Source: Deltaproteobacteria bacterium (GTDB taxonomy: Bacteria > Desulfobacterota > Desulfobacteria > Desulfobacterales > JAABPS01). Taken from it: DNA of 24,625 nucleotides. The stretch spans positions 1 to 24,625 of the forward strand of contig JAFDFT010000046.1 in the NCBI GenBank assembly GCA_019309685.1. The letters are read 5' to 3'. The notes under the pieces are model-generated. The model worked only from the letters and a program-made list of their open reading frames with translations, did not search any database and was not told where the DNA came from. Positions 1 to 8,276 of the stretch are shown one piece after another (position 1 is the first letter of the stretch; each line of letters begins with the position of its first letter). The position numbers and the translations under genes were made by a program.

Positions 1-477
1 GTACCTGTCCGTGATATTCCTCATAAAACCTCGAAATCCAATTTTCTCTCCATTATCATCCAGAATAAGATGAACTGAACTTTCCATTAATTTTCTTTGA
101 ATATTTTTTGTCTTTGAATCTACTATTTCAGACCAAAATTCAACTTTTGAAGGCTCCCTGCTTAAATAGACATGATTAAAAACATTAAATATTTTTCCCC
201 TATTCATTTCATCCAAAAACTGTTTATAACTCATCCCCGTTAATTCATCCCTCGTAAATCCAGAATTCTCCAAAAAGGATTTGTTGAAAAACGTAAAATC
301 GCCTTTTAAATCAACTTCAAAATATTCATCTTCAAAAATATTTAAAATACTGCTGAACCGTTCTTCGCTTTCCAACATAGACGCTTCCTGGAGTTTCAAA
401 CGATGAATCTCTTGTTCCAGCTCCTTTACGCGGTCCAGTAATTCTTGATTGGATTGTTCTACCATTAAATCAACCAT
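1..477 (-). CDS. PAS-domain sensor protein, N-terminal part (cut by window edge)
   Basis: The reverse strand carries an open frame from ATG at 477 to the window edge, 159 codons with no stop. Residues about 5-36 are a heptad-like, charged helix (LLDRVKELEQEIHRLKL), a probable coiled coil. Residues about 40-155 look like a PAS domain: an ERFSSILN entry, FEVDLKGDFTFFNKSFLENSG in the core, and the usual PAC ending GFRGFMRNITDR. Such proteins normally carry an output domain (histidine kinase, GGDEF or HD-GYP) after the PAS, but that part lies outside the window, so no function beyond sensing can be claimed. No clear Shine-Dalgarno precedes the ATG, and a second ATG lies four codons in. It is codirectional with galE, 70 bp away; nothing shows that they share a transcript. 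Confidence 0.75.
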   Translation of the reverse strand, partial: MVDLMVEQSNQELLDRVKELEQEIHRLKLQEASMLESEERFSSILNIFEDEYFEVDLKGDFTFFNKSFLENSGFTRDELTGMSYKQFLDEMNRGKIFNVFNHVYLSREPSKVEFWSEIVDSKTKNIQRKLMESSVHLILDDNGEKIGFRGFMRNITDRY

Positions 478-547
478 GTCTTGATAAATTTATTATCTAT
501 ATCCAATATTAAGCAATGCGAGATTGAACCTTACATTAGTTATCGTA

Positions 548-1537
548 TCACTCTTCATATCCTTTAGGGTTTTTTTTGTGCCATTTCCACGCTGTTTCGA
601 TAATTGCATCCAATTCATGATATTTTGGTCTCCAGCCAAGCTCCTCAATTGCTTTTTGGCTGGCGCTCACCAGGATTGCAGGATCACCCTGGCGCCTGTT
701 GACCACCTTTGTTTTAATAGATGTTTTCGTAATTTCACTTGCCTTTTCAATGACATCGTTTACCGAATATCCTTTCCCATTTCCTAGATTATACATATCC
801 CCGGAAAACCCTCCCATAATTCTTTCCATAGCTAAAAGATGAGCCTGCGCCAGGTCATCAGTATGTATATAGTCTCGGATGCATGTGCCATCATGCGTTG
901 GATAATCGTTTCCAAAAATTTCTACCTGGTCCCTCATGCCAAGCGCTGTTTGAAGTACTAAGGGGATCAGATGGGTTTCTGGGCGATGGTCCTCTCCCAG
1001 TTCTTCTTCCGGGTCCGCTCCAGCTGCGTTAAAGTAGCGAAGGCATACATACTTCAAATCAAAAGCTTGTGAAAAATCTTTTAGGATCTTTTCCACCATC
1101 AGTTTGCTTCTTCCATAGGGATTGATAGGATGCTGGGGATGATCCTCAAAAATAGGCACATCAATCGGATTGCCGTACGTCGCGCACGTAGAGGAAAAGA
1201 TAAACGCATTAACGTTATTCTTTACCATTGCTTCAAGAAGGTTTAACGTAGCGGAAACGTTATTTTTATAGTATATATCCGGAGCGGTAACGGATTCTCC
1301 AACATAGCAATACGCAGCGAAGTGCATCACGGCGGCAATTTTATTTTCTGTGAAAATTTTCGCCAACAGACCATCGTTATTTATATTTCCTTCGTATAGC
1401 TTTCCATATCTCACAGCCATCCGATGGCCGCGAGAGAAATTATCTAGAATAACAGGTGCATATCCATTCTTAGATAAATACTTGCACATATACGACCCAA
1501 TATATCCTGCACCGCCAACGACAAGCACGTTTTCCAT
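548..1537 (-). CDS. galE: UDP-glucose 4-epimerase
   Basis: This is an extended short-chain dehydrogenase that interconverts UDP-glucose and UDP-galactose in the cytosol, supplying sugars for lipopolysaccharide and exopolysaccharide. From ATG 1537 the product is 329 residues, the family's usual length. The NAD-binding GGAGYIG lies at residues 8-14, the SSTCATYG segment at 115-122 and the catalytic Y141-x3-K145 pair in NPYGRSK; the C-terminal part holds the GalE-like RYFNAAGAD and LGNGKGYSV segments. The frame stays open upstream to a TTG at 1603, but the extra 22 residues are not GalE-like, so the ATG is preferred. AAGGGG lies about 12 nt before it, rather far for a good ribosome-binding site. 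manA at the other end of the window is also sugar-nucleotide related but not linked. Confidence 0.95.
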   Translation of the reverse strand: MENVLVVGGAGYIGSYMCKYLSKNGYAPVILDNFSRGHRMAVRYGKLYEGNINNDGLLAKIFTENKIAAVMHFAAYCYVGESVTAPDIYYKNNVSATLNLLEAMVKNNVNAFIFSSTCATYGNPIDVPIFEDHPQHPINPYGRSKLMVEKILKDFSQAFDLKYVCLRYFNAAGADPEEELGEDHRPETHLIPLVLQTALGMRDQVEIFGNDYPTHDGTCIRDYIHTDDLAQAHLLAMERIMGGFSGDMYNLGNGKGYSVNDVIEKASEITKTSIKTKVVNRRQGDPAILVSASQKAIEELGWRPKYHELDAIIETAWKWHKKNPKGYEE

Positions 1538-1886
1538 CTTCGTAAAATACCCCTTGTTCTTTCCTGAAAAGATCTCTTTTAGATTAGTTTCAGTCTCGAG
1601 CAACTCTTTAATTTTTTTCCCACTTATTTACATTCAATTAAGCTTGCCCGGGCATGATATCATTTCTTATTGATTCTTTATATCATACTTTGCACATCTT
1701 ATGAACCTAATGATTGTATCAAAAATCAAACCTTAAAAAACTTTAATGTACAGTAAAATTGTATATTTCCAACAAGTCTGAAAAATCTCTTCTTTTATCT
1801 TTTTAATGATCATGGTATATTTCTTGCGATAATTTTTTATGAAGCAAGGCAAAAATAATTTGTAACCGTTAACCCTTGAGGCAAAC
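1538..1886. other. Intergenic region between divergent galE and the FHA gene
   Basis: About 350 bp of AT-rich sequence separates two divergently transcribed genes and must hold promoters in both directions. I see no RNA gene and no convincing inverted repeat. Several AT-rich -10-like hexamers occur, but none pairs with a good -35 at normal spacing, so I do not place a promoter. The only firm signal is the GAGG before the ATG at 1887. Confidence 0.4.
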
Positions 1887-2603
1887 ATGATAAAACTAAC
1901 ACTTAAAATTGATGAAGACACGATTAAAGAGTATCACTTTGATGAAAAGATGCCTCTAACAATCGGCAGGAATGATAAAAATCTCATTTGTATACCCAAC
2001 CCATCAGTTTCCTCAAAGCATGCCATTATTGAACCAGCGGATAATGGATTTCTTCTTAAAGACCTGCACAGTAAAAACGGTACATTTGTAAATAAAACAT
2101 TTATTAATTCTCACTGGCTAGAAAATGGAGATATTATAACCATTGGAAAACATACAATAGATTTTTCTATAACTTCAAGCAGGCATATGCCCAATAAGCA
2201 TAAAGTTGAACCATCAGACATGTCGGAAACCGTTGAGATAGAAACAGGCCAGTTTCGTGATATGCGTGTTGATAGCTTTTTAAACGCTGCCTTGGGGAAA
2301 CATGAAAAAGAGCAAAATGGCATTTTAACCTATAGAAGAGGTGGTGAAGGAGTTATTCATATTACGAATAAATTAACCAGAATTGGAAAAGAAGCAACAT
2401 CCGATATCGTTATTCAAGGATTGCTTATTGGCAAGAATGCGATAACGCTTAGCAAAAGGCCTAATGGCATTTATTTAAGCTATAATGGCGGTTTTTCAAA
2501 GCCAAAAGTAAATGGCAGGACCATCAAAAGCTCCATACTTCTTAAAGATTTTGATCAAATACAAATAGGCCCTGTTGAGATGGAGTTTACCTACGACCGG
2601 TAG
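1887..2603 (+). CDS. Protein with two FHA domains
   Basis: The 238-residue product has no signal peptide or membrane segment and is probably cytosolic. Residues about 15-90 form a canonical forkhead-associated domain, which binds phosphothreonine peptides: LTIGRND, the SSKHAII segment with its phosphopeptide-contacting Ser and His, then LHSKNGTFVN. Residues about 150-236 look like a second, diverged FHA fold (TRIGKEATSDIVIQG, KVNGRTI, FDQIQIG) that keeps the scaffold but lacks the S-x-x-H motif, so it may not bind phosphopeptide. A linker of about 50 residues joins them. GAGG six bases before the ATG fits a ribosome-binding site. No Ser/Thr kinase or phosphatase is nearby, so the partner is unknown. 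The SPFH gene downstream is convergent, not an operon mate. The stop is followed almost at once by a decayed dispersed repeat. Confidence 0.85.
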   Translation: MIKLTLKIDEDTIKEYHFDEKMPLTIGRNDKNLICIPNPSVSSKHAIIEPADNGFLLKDLHSKNGTFVNKTFINSHWLENGDIITIGKHTIDFSITSSRHMPNKHKVEPSDMSETVEIETGQFRDMRVDSFLNAALGKHEKEQNGILTYRRGGEGVIHITNKLTRIGKEATSDIVIQGLLIGKNAITLSKRPNGIYLSYNGGFSKPKVNGRTIKSSILLKDFDQIQIGPVEMEFTYDR

Positions 2604-2607
2604 CCCT

Positions 2608-2746
2608 CTTTTCCATCCACAAATGGCCATTTTTCCGAATAACTGCGTTCTCCGCGCGGGTTTTCGCCTACAACGTACTCGGTGTACGCCTCTGCATAAA
2701 TCCTTGCAGGGCTTTGTTCTTCGCAAAAATATCTTATTCGTGAGCC
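2608..2746 (-). repeat. Degenerate copy (E) of the window's MITE-like repeat
   Basis: This starts with a variant of the element end (TTTTCCATCCACAAATGGCC) four bases after the FHA stop. Inside it repeats blocks found in copy C: TGTACGCCTCTGCA, then ATCCTTGCAGGG and TTCGCAAAAAT. The far end (CTTATTCGTGAGCC) has decayed. It is short, like copies B and D, and lacks the GC-rich module seen in A and C. Assignment rests on block-by-block similarity read by eye. Confidence 0.5.
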
Positions 2747-2800
2747 ATATACTTAATTTTTATCAAATTATTTTTCTCTATTTAAGGATAGGTACTTGCT

Positions 2801-3120
2801 GTTTCCAATACAGAAATGAGCAATTTTTTGCAAGGTCAAGGAAATCAAAGAATTGCGCGGAGGCATACTCAGTTGTATGTCGCACAAGCAAACCTGATAA
2901 TTTATCCGCCTCAGGGACTTGCATTCAACATACTTGCATTTCTTGAAATGAGCATTTTTTGTTCAAGTTCAAGGAAGGCGATATTTTTAACCGCAGGAAT
3001 ACATGAAGTATTTCGAGGATTAAAATTTGAGCCCGCCCGAGGCGGATGTCCCACCTGACACAGCTTGCCTCGCCGTAGCCTTGGCGTAGGCGGGAAATTG
3101 GGCAAAAAGGTTCATTCCTG
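2801..3120 (+). mobile_element. MITE-like element, copy A (about 320 bp, one end decayed)
   Basis: It begins GTTTCCAATACAGAAATGAG, the same terminus as copy B. It then follows copy C (which lies on the other strand) nearly base for base: GCAAGGTCAAGGAAATCAA, ATTGCGCGGAGGC, GTTCAAGTTCAAGGAAGGCG, and the GC-rich module around 3027-3105. The right end, beside the SPFH stop codon, no longer matches the terminal repeat. There is no protein coding of its own; it is a non-autonomous element. Confidence 0.7.
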
Positions 3121-3122
3121 AA

Positions 3123-4256
3123 TTATATCTTCTCCCCACACTGAATACAAAACTTCGATTTACTTAAATTTTTAGCTCCGCATTTTTGGCAGACTACGCT
3201 TTTAGCCTTTTTTTCCGAAACAGGATTTCCGCACCTTGAACAAAACTTTGCGTTGGGTGCAAGGTTCTTTCCACAACTTTCGCACTTCATGAAAACAAGC
3301 TGCTGGTGACCGCACAAAGGACAGAATTTTGCATTTGCGGGGATCGGGCTGCTACATTCATGGCACACGATTCCATCTTGAGATCGGGAAGAACCTGACT
3401 GCTGAGCGTCATCGGTAAAATATTGGGAAAACATGGCAGGCATCATCAGCCCCATTCCCATACCCATTCCCGAACCAGAAGTGCCTTCAGATTCGGATGC
3501 TTTTTCCATAGCCATGGCTGCCTTCATCTTCATGAGTTTATTCATATCCTCAAAAACACCCATTCTGCTCCTATCGTCTATTGCATCTTGAACCTCTTTC
3601 GGCGGGGTAATGGCATTTATGTATAAATTGGTCATTCTCAATCCAAAATGACTAAAATCCTCCTCACAGCTTTTGGAAAGCCCTTCTGATAGTTCGTTAT
3701 ATTTCGAAGGTAAGTTAAAAATGGTATCAATTTTATCTCCCATGAAATCATTAAATCTGGAAACAATAACGAGATTCAGGTAATCTTCAATTTCAGCGGT
3801 GGTATACATCCCCTTTGTGCCAACAAGGCTATTAATAAATAATACAGGTTGTACAATTTGAAGGTTGAAAATACCGAAAGCTCTCAGACGAATGAGCCCC
3901 AGTTCAGAATCTTTAAACGCTACAGGGTCTCTTGTTCCCCATTTTAAGTTCGTAAACACTTTCATGTTTACTAGATATATCTCGGCCCTAAGCGGACTCT
4001 CTAATGCCCAGGGGATGCTGATGATTTTCGTTAAGATAGGGATATTCGCCGTCTTTAAAGTATGACGACCGGGCCCATAGGCTTCAATGGCTTTGCCCTG
4101 GTAAAAAAACACTGCCGCCTGAGAATCCCTAACTGTCAACTGGGCGCCTAACTTTATTTCACCGGAACCTTTTTCCGGAATACGATGAACAAGCTCTTTT
4201 CCTGTATCATCGAACCATTCAATGTTTTCTAAAAAAATCAGATTATTTGTGCCCAT
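3123..4256 (-). CDS. SPFH (band 7-like) protein with three C-terminal zinc ribbons
   Basis: The 377-residue product starts with about 220 residues of SPFH/band-7-like sequence (AAVFFYQGKAIEAYGPGRHTLKTANIP, IPWALESPLRAEIYLVNMKVFTNLKWGTRDPV), the type found in YdjI-like proteins often labelled virion core protein. A helical stretch and a Gly/Met-rich linker (GMGMGMGLMMP) follow. Residues about 296-377 hold three CxxC...CxxC zinc ribbons in tandem (CHEC/CPLC, CESC/CSRC, CQKC/CIQC). No N-terminal membrane anchor is evident, so membrane association would be peripheral. The ATG at 4256 is set by GGGAGAA six to seven bases upstream. The family tends to form large oligomers and is linked in Bacillus to membrane stress, but its role here is unknown. 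It is convergent with the FHA gene, and its stop abuts repeat copy A. Confidence 0.85.
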   Translation of the reverse strand: MGTNNLIFLENIEWFDDTGKELVHRIPEKGSGEIKLGAQLTVRDSQAAVFFYQGKAIEAYGPGRHTLKTANIPILTKIISIPWALESPLRAEIYLVNMKVFTNLKWGTRDPVAFKDSELGLIRLRAFGIFNLQIVQPVLFINSLVGTKGMYTTAEIEDYLNLVIVSRFNDFMGDKIDTIFNLPSKYNELSEGLSKSCEEDFSHFGLRMTNLYINAITPPKEVQDAIDDRSRMGVFEDMNKLMKMKAAMAMEKASESEGTSGSGMGMGMGLMMPAMFSQYFTDDAQQSGSSRSQDGIVCHECSSPIPANAKFCPLCGHQQLVFMKCESCGKNLAPNAKFCSRCGNPVSEKKAKSVVCQKCGAKNLSKSKFCIQCGEKI

Positions 4257-4429
4257 TTTAGTTCTCCCATTTGTTAAAATTACAGGCTAAGTATACGGAC
4301 GGTTTTAATTCAATACAAATATATCTTACTTTGCAAATAATTACGAATAGCTTTATATAAACTCTGTCAAAACTCGACAATATCTGTTATATTATAATCA
4401 TTTTCAAACTATCCATTTATTTTATTGAT

Positions 4430-4474
4430 CTGATTTTATATATCCTGATTTTATTTCACCTGATTTTATTTATC
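4430..4474 (+). repeat. Three tandem 15-bp repeats (CTGATTTTATTTATC-like)
   Basis: Three head-to-tail 15-mers, each starting CTGATTTTAT and ending in a short variable tail (ATATC, TTCAC, TTATC), occupy exactly 45 bp. They lie in a non-coding, AT-rich stretch just upstream of a possible small ORF. They could be a simple tandem duplication or a set of binding sites; the sequence alone does not decide. Confidence 0.7.
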
Positions 4475-4512
4475 AAGGATAACGAATCGTCCCTATTATT
4501 AATAAATTTAAT

Positions 4513-4680
4513 ATGATGTCTGATACTTATAAAAAATTATTTAAAACGTCTCTGTACAATTGCATGGAACTTCCATTTACTTATCTTCTCATTATCTTTG
4601 GATTTTTCCTGGAGTTTATTATTGAATTTCCTTTTCTCCTGGTTCTTATGATGGACAAAATTTTACGGAGAAATGTCTGA
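4513..4680 (+). CDS. Possible small single-pass membrane protein (55 aa)
   Basis: An ATG-ATG start at 4513 opens 55 codons ending in TGA at 4680. The product begins with a polar, Lys-containing stretch (MMSDTYKKLFKTSLYN), has a hydrophobic block at about residues 20-47 rich in Leu, Ile and Phe (YLLIIFGFFLEFIIEFPFLL), and ends basic (DKILRRNV). This is the layout of a small inner-membrane protein with a positive cytoplasmic tail. There is no recognisable Shine-Dalgarno, two acidic residues lie inside the hydrophobic block, and AT-rich DNA gives Phe/Ile/Leu-rich frames by chance. I do not recognise a family. It is listed because it is the only plausible coding frame in this long spacer. Confidence 0.25.
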   Translation: MMSDTYKKLFKTSLYNCMELPFTYLLIIFGFFLEFIIEFPFLLVLMMDKILRRNV

Positions 4681-4897
4681 AAAAACATAAATGTGTAATT
4701 ATTCCATATAATACTTCTTTTCTTTTTCAAAACTTATCCATTTTTATTGAATGAATAATTCGGATTGAAAATATATCAAATTTTGATAGGATAATGTAGA
4801 GTTATCGAGGAGAGTTAAAAATAACGCCTTGGGGAAAACCTTAGAAAACAGTCAATGTTGTAACGTCAATTCTTTGGATGAAGCAATAAAACTATAC

Positions 4898-4974
<77 letters not shown>

Positions 4975-5085
4975 ACTGTTAAACCAGCTTGCAATATCAT
5001 AAGCTCATTTGTGTGTCTATAATTTTTAGCATTTTATTTAATGATAAGTATCTAAAAACAAATAAATACGATATAAGAAAAATTA

Positions 5086-5997
5086 ATGAAAAAAAACGTC
5101 AATAATAAATCTAAACAGCAGTCTGACAAAGCGCTGGTTAAACTTGATCCACTTCAAAGGTATCTAAATGAACTCAGCAAATACGGGCTCCTCAGCAGAG
5201 AGGAAGAAAAAGAAGTTGCCCTAAAAATTTATGACCATGATGATCAGGATGCTGCATACGTTATGGTAACTTCAAATTTAAGGCTGGTGGTTAAAATTGC
5301 CCTTGAGTTTCAGCGGATATGGATGCAAAACCTTTTAGACCTTATCCAGGAAGGTAATATTGGTCTCATGCACGCTGTGAGAAAATTTGATCCCTATAAA
5401 AATGTAAAATTTTCGTACTACGCATCCTTCTGGATTAAAGCCTACATCCTCAAGTTTATAATGGATAACTGGCGGCTGGTTAAAATCGGAACCACGCAAG
5501 GTCAGCGCAAGCTTTTTTTTAAACTAAAAAAAGAAAAGCAGAAACTCATTGATGAAGGATTTGATCCGAAACCGAAGCTTCTTTCTGAAAGGCTTGGTGT
5601 GTCAGAAAAGGAAATCGTTGATATGGGGCAGCGTCTTGACGGATGGGATGTATCTCTAGACGCTCCTTTAAAAAATGACTCGGATTCTGAAAGAATTGAT
5701 TTCATCAGCAATGAAGATGAGTCCATTGATGACCGTCTGGCAAAAAAGGAAATGAAGTCTATTCTCCATGAGAAAATTGAAGAGTTTCGAAAAAAAATGA
5801 CGGAAAGAGAAATAGAAATATTTAATCAGCGAATTTTCTCTGATGACCCGATTACGCTTCAAGAAATAGGAGATAAGTATGGGATCTCCCGCGAACGTGT
5901 TCGGCAAATTGAAAAAAATATTGTTAAAAGAATGAAAGACTTTTTTAAAAGAGAAATACCGGACTTTGATTCATTTGCAGATAGAGACGCTGTCTGA
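5086..5997 (+). CDS. rpoH: RNA polymerase sigma-32-type (heat shock) sigma factor
   Basis: A sigma-70 family factor of 303 residues, with region 1.2 at about 21-50 (DPLQRYLNELSKYGLLSREEE), region 2 at about 60-130 (SNLRLVVKIA, LLDLIQEGNIGLMHAVRKFDP, FSYYASFWIKAYI) and a region 4.2 helix-turn-helix near the end (LQEIGDKYGISRERVRQIE). The segment QRKLFF at residues 140-145 matches the RpoH box that marks sigma-32 proteins and binds core polymerase, which is why RpoH is preferred over RpoS or RpoD; it is also far too short for RpoD. It probably directs transcription of chaperone and protease genes. The ATG has only a weak AAGAAAAA upstream. A TATAAT at 5018-5023 lacks a well-placed -35. No HrcA-type CIRCE repeat is visible. 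Confidence 0.85.
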   Translation: MKKNVNNKSKQQSDKALVKLDPLQRYLNELSKYGLLSREEEKEVALKIYDHDDQDAAYVMVTSNLRLVVKIALEFQRIWMQNLLDLIQEGNIGLMHAVRKFDPYKNVKFSYYASFWIKAYILKFIMDNWRLVKIGTTQGQRKLFFKLKKEKQKLIDEGFDPKPKLLSERLGVSEKEIVDMGQRLDGWDVSLDAPLKNDSDSERIDFISNEDESIDDRLAKKEMKSILHEKIEEFRKKMTEREIEIFNQRIFSDDPITLQEIGDKYGISRERVRQIEKNIVKRMKDFFKREIPDFDSFADRDAV

Positions 5998-6059
5998 CTA
6001 TGACTTCAAAGCATGCATATAATTTATAATTATATAATATAATCAATCAGGATGTTTAA

Positions 6060-7979
6060 ATGATACACCTTCGACCAATACTTGCTGTTTATCTCATTAT
6101 CATTGTTCTCCCAGGCTGTTTTTACCCAAATAACATCAACAGGCCGCGGCTAAAACCGACTGCACAGACCTCAGAATTTAATAAAAAATACTATAATTTC
6201 ACAAGTGCACAGATTGAACTGAAAAAGGGCAATATTGACCAAGCGATTTACCACATGAAAGAAGCGCTTAAAATTGATCCGGAATCGTTATATCTGAAAA
6301 GAGAACTTGCATTTTTATATGCAGAAAAAAAGGATTATAACAGCGCGTTAGATGTATTTAGCAGCATTACTGAAAAAGATCCAAACAATGTTGAAGCACT
6401 GATAATGCTCGGCAAAATAAAACAGGGGCAAAAAGCGTATGAGGATGCCATACTTGCATATTCAAAAGTCATCGCACTGGATGCTAAACAACATGACATC
6501 TATTTGCTCTTGGGCGGGCTTTATATAGAAAAAAGTGAACCATCAAAAGCGCTGGATGTTTTTAATCAAATGATTCAACATTTTCCTGATTTTTATACAG
6601 CATATTACTTTCTCGGTAAAATATATATGGAACAGGGAAATGTTACTCAGGCTGAAAAACAATTTAAAAAAACACTGAAGCTCAATGCTGATTTGCTTGA
6701 ACCCAAATTCGAGCTGGCAAATCTATACCAGACTGAAAAATTTAAAATATATACGGTAAAGCCTAGCGATACGTTGAAAAAAATTTCGGTACGCTTTTAC
6801 AAAAAATACAATAAAGGGATTGAAAGGCGTATTTTATCACTAAATCACGGGATCAAAAGTCCAGATAGAATCAAAGCCGGACAAAAATTACGGATGCCTT
6901 TAACGCTTCTACATCCTAAAAAAGTTAAGTTTTCTTCAAAGAAAAAGAACAAGATTATTCAGTTATATATGGATATTCTCGCAGATGAACCTAAAAATAT
7001 ACGGGCAACAATGGAGCTTGGTTATTTTTATGATAAGATGAACATGAAACCGGATGCTGCCAAACTCTACATTGAGCTTGGCAAAAGAAGTAAGGATGAA
7101 GTGGCTGTTGTTATAAAACTTTTCAATCAATATCTTGATAAAAACCAGTTTGATGCCACCATCGCTATCGCGGAAGGTGCCCTGAAAGGAACACCCAACA
7201 ATTCGGATCTTCATCATATTGCGGGACTTGCATATGCCGGCATCGAAAACAAAGAAAAGGCGCTTGTCCATTTTAATCAGGTCTCAGAGGGGACGAGATT
7301 TTATGAAGATTCAGTCGTTCATACATCCTACATTTATCAGCAAGACAATCAGACGGATCAGGCAATTGCTTATTTGAAAAATATTATCGATAAGCATCCT
7401 GATAATGCCGAATTCATGCTTTTTTTGGGGTCACTATACGAAGATATTGAGTCATATGATCAAGCGGAAAAAATATTAAAAAAGGGGTTATCGATTGACA
7501 AGAAAAACGTGAAACTTCATTTCCGGTTGGGCGTTGTTTATGACAAGTGGGATAAAAAACCTGAGTGTATCGACTCTTTGAAACGTGTGATAGCAATAGA
7601 CCCTAAACATGCCAACGCGCTGAACTATCTTGGTTATACATACGCTGAGTTGGGTAAAAACCTGGATGAAGCTGAGCGCCTGATATTAGAAGCGTTAAAG
7701 TTTAAACCAAATGACGGATATATTACTGACAGTCTCGGCTGGGTGTACTATAAGAAAGGTCTTTTTAAAAAAGCAATTGAAATACTTGAAAAAGCTGTTT
7801 CGCTTGTTCCGGATGACCCAACCATGCTTGAGCACCTTGGCGACGCTCATTTTAAACTCAACAACAAGCCTGACGCATTAAAATTTTACAAACTGTCTTT
7901 AAAAAACAAAAACGAAAAAGAAAATAGCAAAGAAACACTTGAACAAAAAATAAAGGACCTGACAGACCAGGGATTTTAA
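6060..7979 (+). CDS. Outer-membrane-type lipoprotein with TPR arrays and an inserted LysM-like domain
   Basis: The N-terminus is a lipoprotein signal with lipobox LPGC, the lipidated Cys at residue 20. Residues about 40-225 form roughly five tetratricopeptide repeats, marked by A-L-x-x-x-P motifs. Residues about 228-280 (YTVKPSDTLKKISVRFY ... IKAGQKLRMPL) look like a LysM peptidoglycan-binding domain. A second, longer TPR array runs to the end (residues about 300-625). The total of 639 residues is typical of large TPR lipoproteins beside LolB-like genes in delta-group bacteria. I infer a periplasm-facing scaffold that holds partners near the cell wall; no enzyme domain is present. AGGA lies eight bases before the ATG. 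It is 62 bp after rpoH, and a short repeat element separates it from the next gene. Confidence 0.8.
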   Translation: MIHLRPILAVYLIIIVLPGCFYPNNINRPRLKPTAQTSEFNKKYYNFTSAQIELKKGNIDQAIYHMKEALKIDPESLYLKRELAFLYAEKKDYNSALDVFSSITEKDPNNVEALIMLGKIKQGQKAYEDAILAYSKVIALDAKQHDIYLLLGGLYIEKSEPSKALDVFNQMIQHFPDFYTAYYFLGKIYMEQGNVTQAEKQFKKTLKLNADLLEPKFELANLYQTEKFKIYTVKPSDTLKKISVRFYKKYNKGIERRILSLNHGIKSPDRIKAGQKLRMPLTLLHPKKVKFSSKKKNKIIQLYMDILADEPKNIRATMELGYFYDKMNMKPDAAKLYIELGKRSKDEVAVVIKLFNQYLDKNQFDATIAIAEGALKGTPNNSDLHHIAGLAYAGIENKEKALVHFNQVSEGTRFYEDSVVHTSYIYQQDNQTDQAIAYLKNIIDKHPDNAEFMLFLGSLYEDIESYDQAEKILKKGLSIDKKNVKLHFRLGVVYDKWDKKPECIDSLKRVIAIDPKHANALNYLGYTYAELGKNLDEAERLILEALKFKPNDGYITDSLGWVYYKKGLFKKAIEILEKAVSLVPDDPTMLEHLGDAHFKLNNKPDALKFYKLSLKNKNEKENSKETLEQKIKDLTDQGF

Positions 7980-8030
7980 CTGGTGCCCATTCATTAATTT
8001 ATTTTTAAAAGATAGGTGCCAGTTTAAAAT

Positions 8031-8171
8031 GTTTCCAATCCAGAAATGAGTACTTTTATGCAGGATCAAGAAAATCGGTGAATTGCGCGGGGGTTTACTC
8101 AGGCACATCGCACAAGCAATTCCGAAGATTGACGTAGAGATTGCGGAAAAGTGCCATTTATGAATGGAAAC
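8031..8171 (+). mobile_element. MITE-like element, copy B (141 bp, both inverted ends present)
   Basis: The left end GTTTCCAATCCAGAAATGAG and the inverse of the right end (GTTTCCATTCATAAATGGCAC) form imperfect terminal inverted repeats. The flanks GCCAGTT and AACTGGC extend the symmetry. The interior has the family block AATTGCGCGGGGG and the CGCACAAGCAATTCCGA block also present in copy D, but it lacks the about 180 bp that copies A and C carry in their right half. It lies between two lipoprotein genes and has no coding capacity. Confidence 0.7.
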
Positions 8172-8276
8172 TAACTGGCCTCATGAATCAATGATACAAA
8201 ATATCTTTTTATCTTTTTCGGGGACACATCAAGTCCTATGCCCCCTCCTCTCTTTCAGAGCAAAACTGAACGACAA

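Larger units (their letters stand above)
4257..4897. other. AT-rich intergenic region upstream of the SPFH gene
   Basis: About 640 bp separate the SPFH gene (minus) from tRNA-Arg (minus). The region holds the 15-bp tandem repeat and a possible 55-codon ORF, listed separately. On the minus strand a perfect TTGACA lies about 110 bp upstream of the SPFH start, but no good -10 follows it at 16-18 bp, so the promoter is not placed. I see nothing else supportable. Confidence 0.4.

Noticed and set aside
2575..3105. Several overlapping open frames of 60-120 codons on both strands between the FHA and SPFH genes.
   Set aside because: They fall in the dispersed repeats E and A, have no ribosome-binding sites and resemble no family.
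2608..3120. CRISPR array suggested by repeated blocks.
   Set aside because: The repeats are long, of mixed orientation, not evenly spaced, and without spacers or cas genes.
4975..5085. CIRCE or another heat-shock operator before rpoH.
   Set aside because: No TTAGCACTC-N9-GAGTGCTAA-like dyad and no other clear inverted repeat is present.
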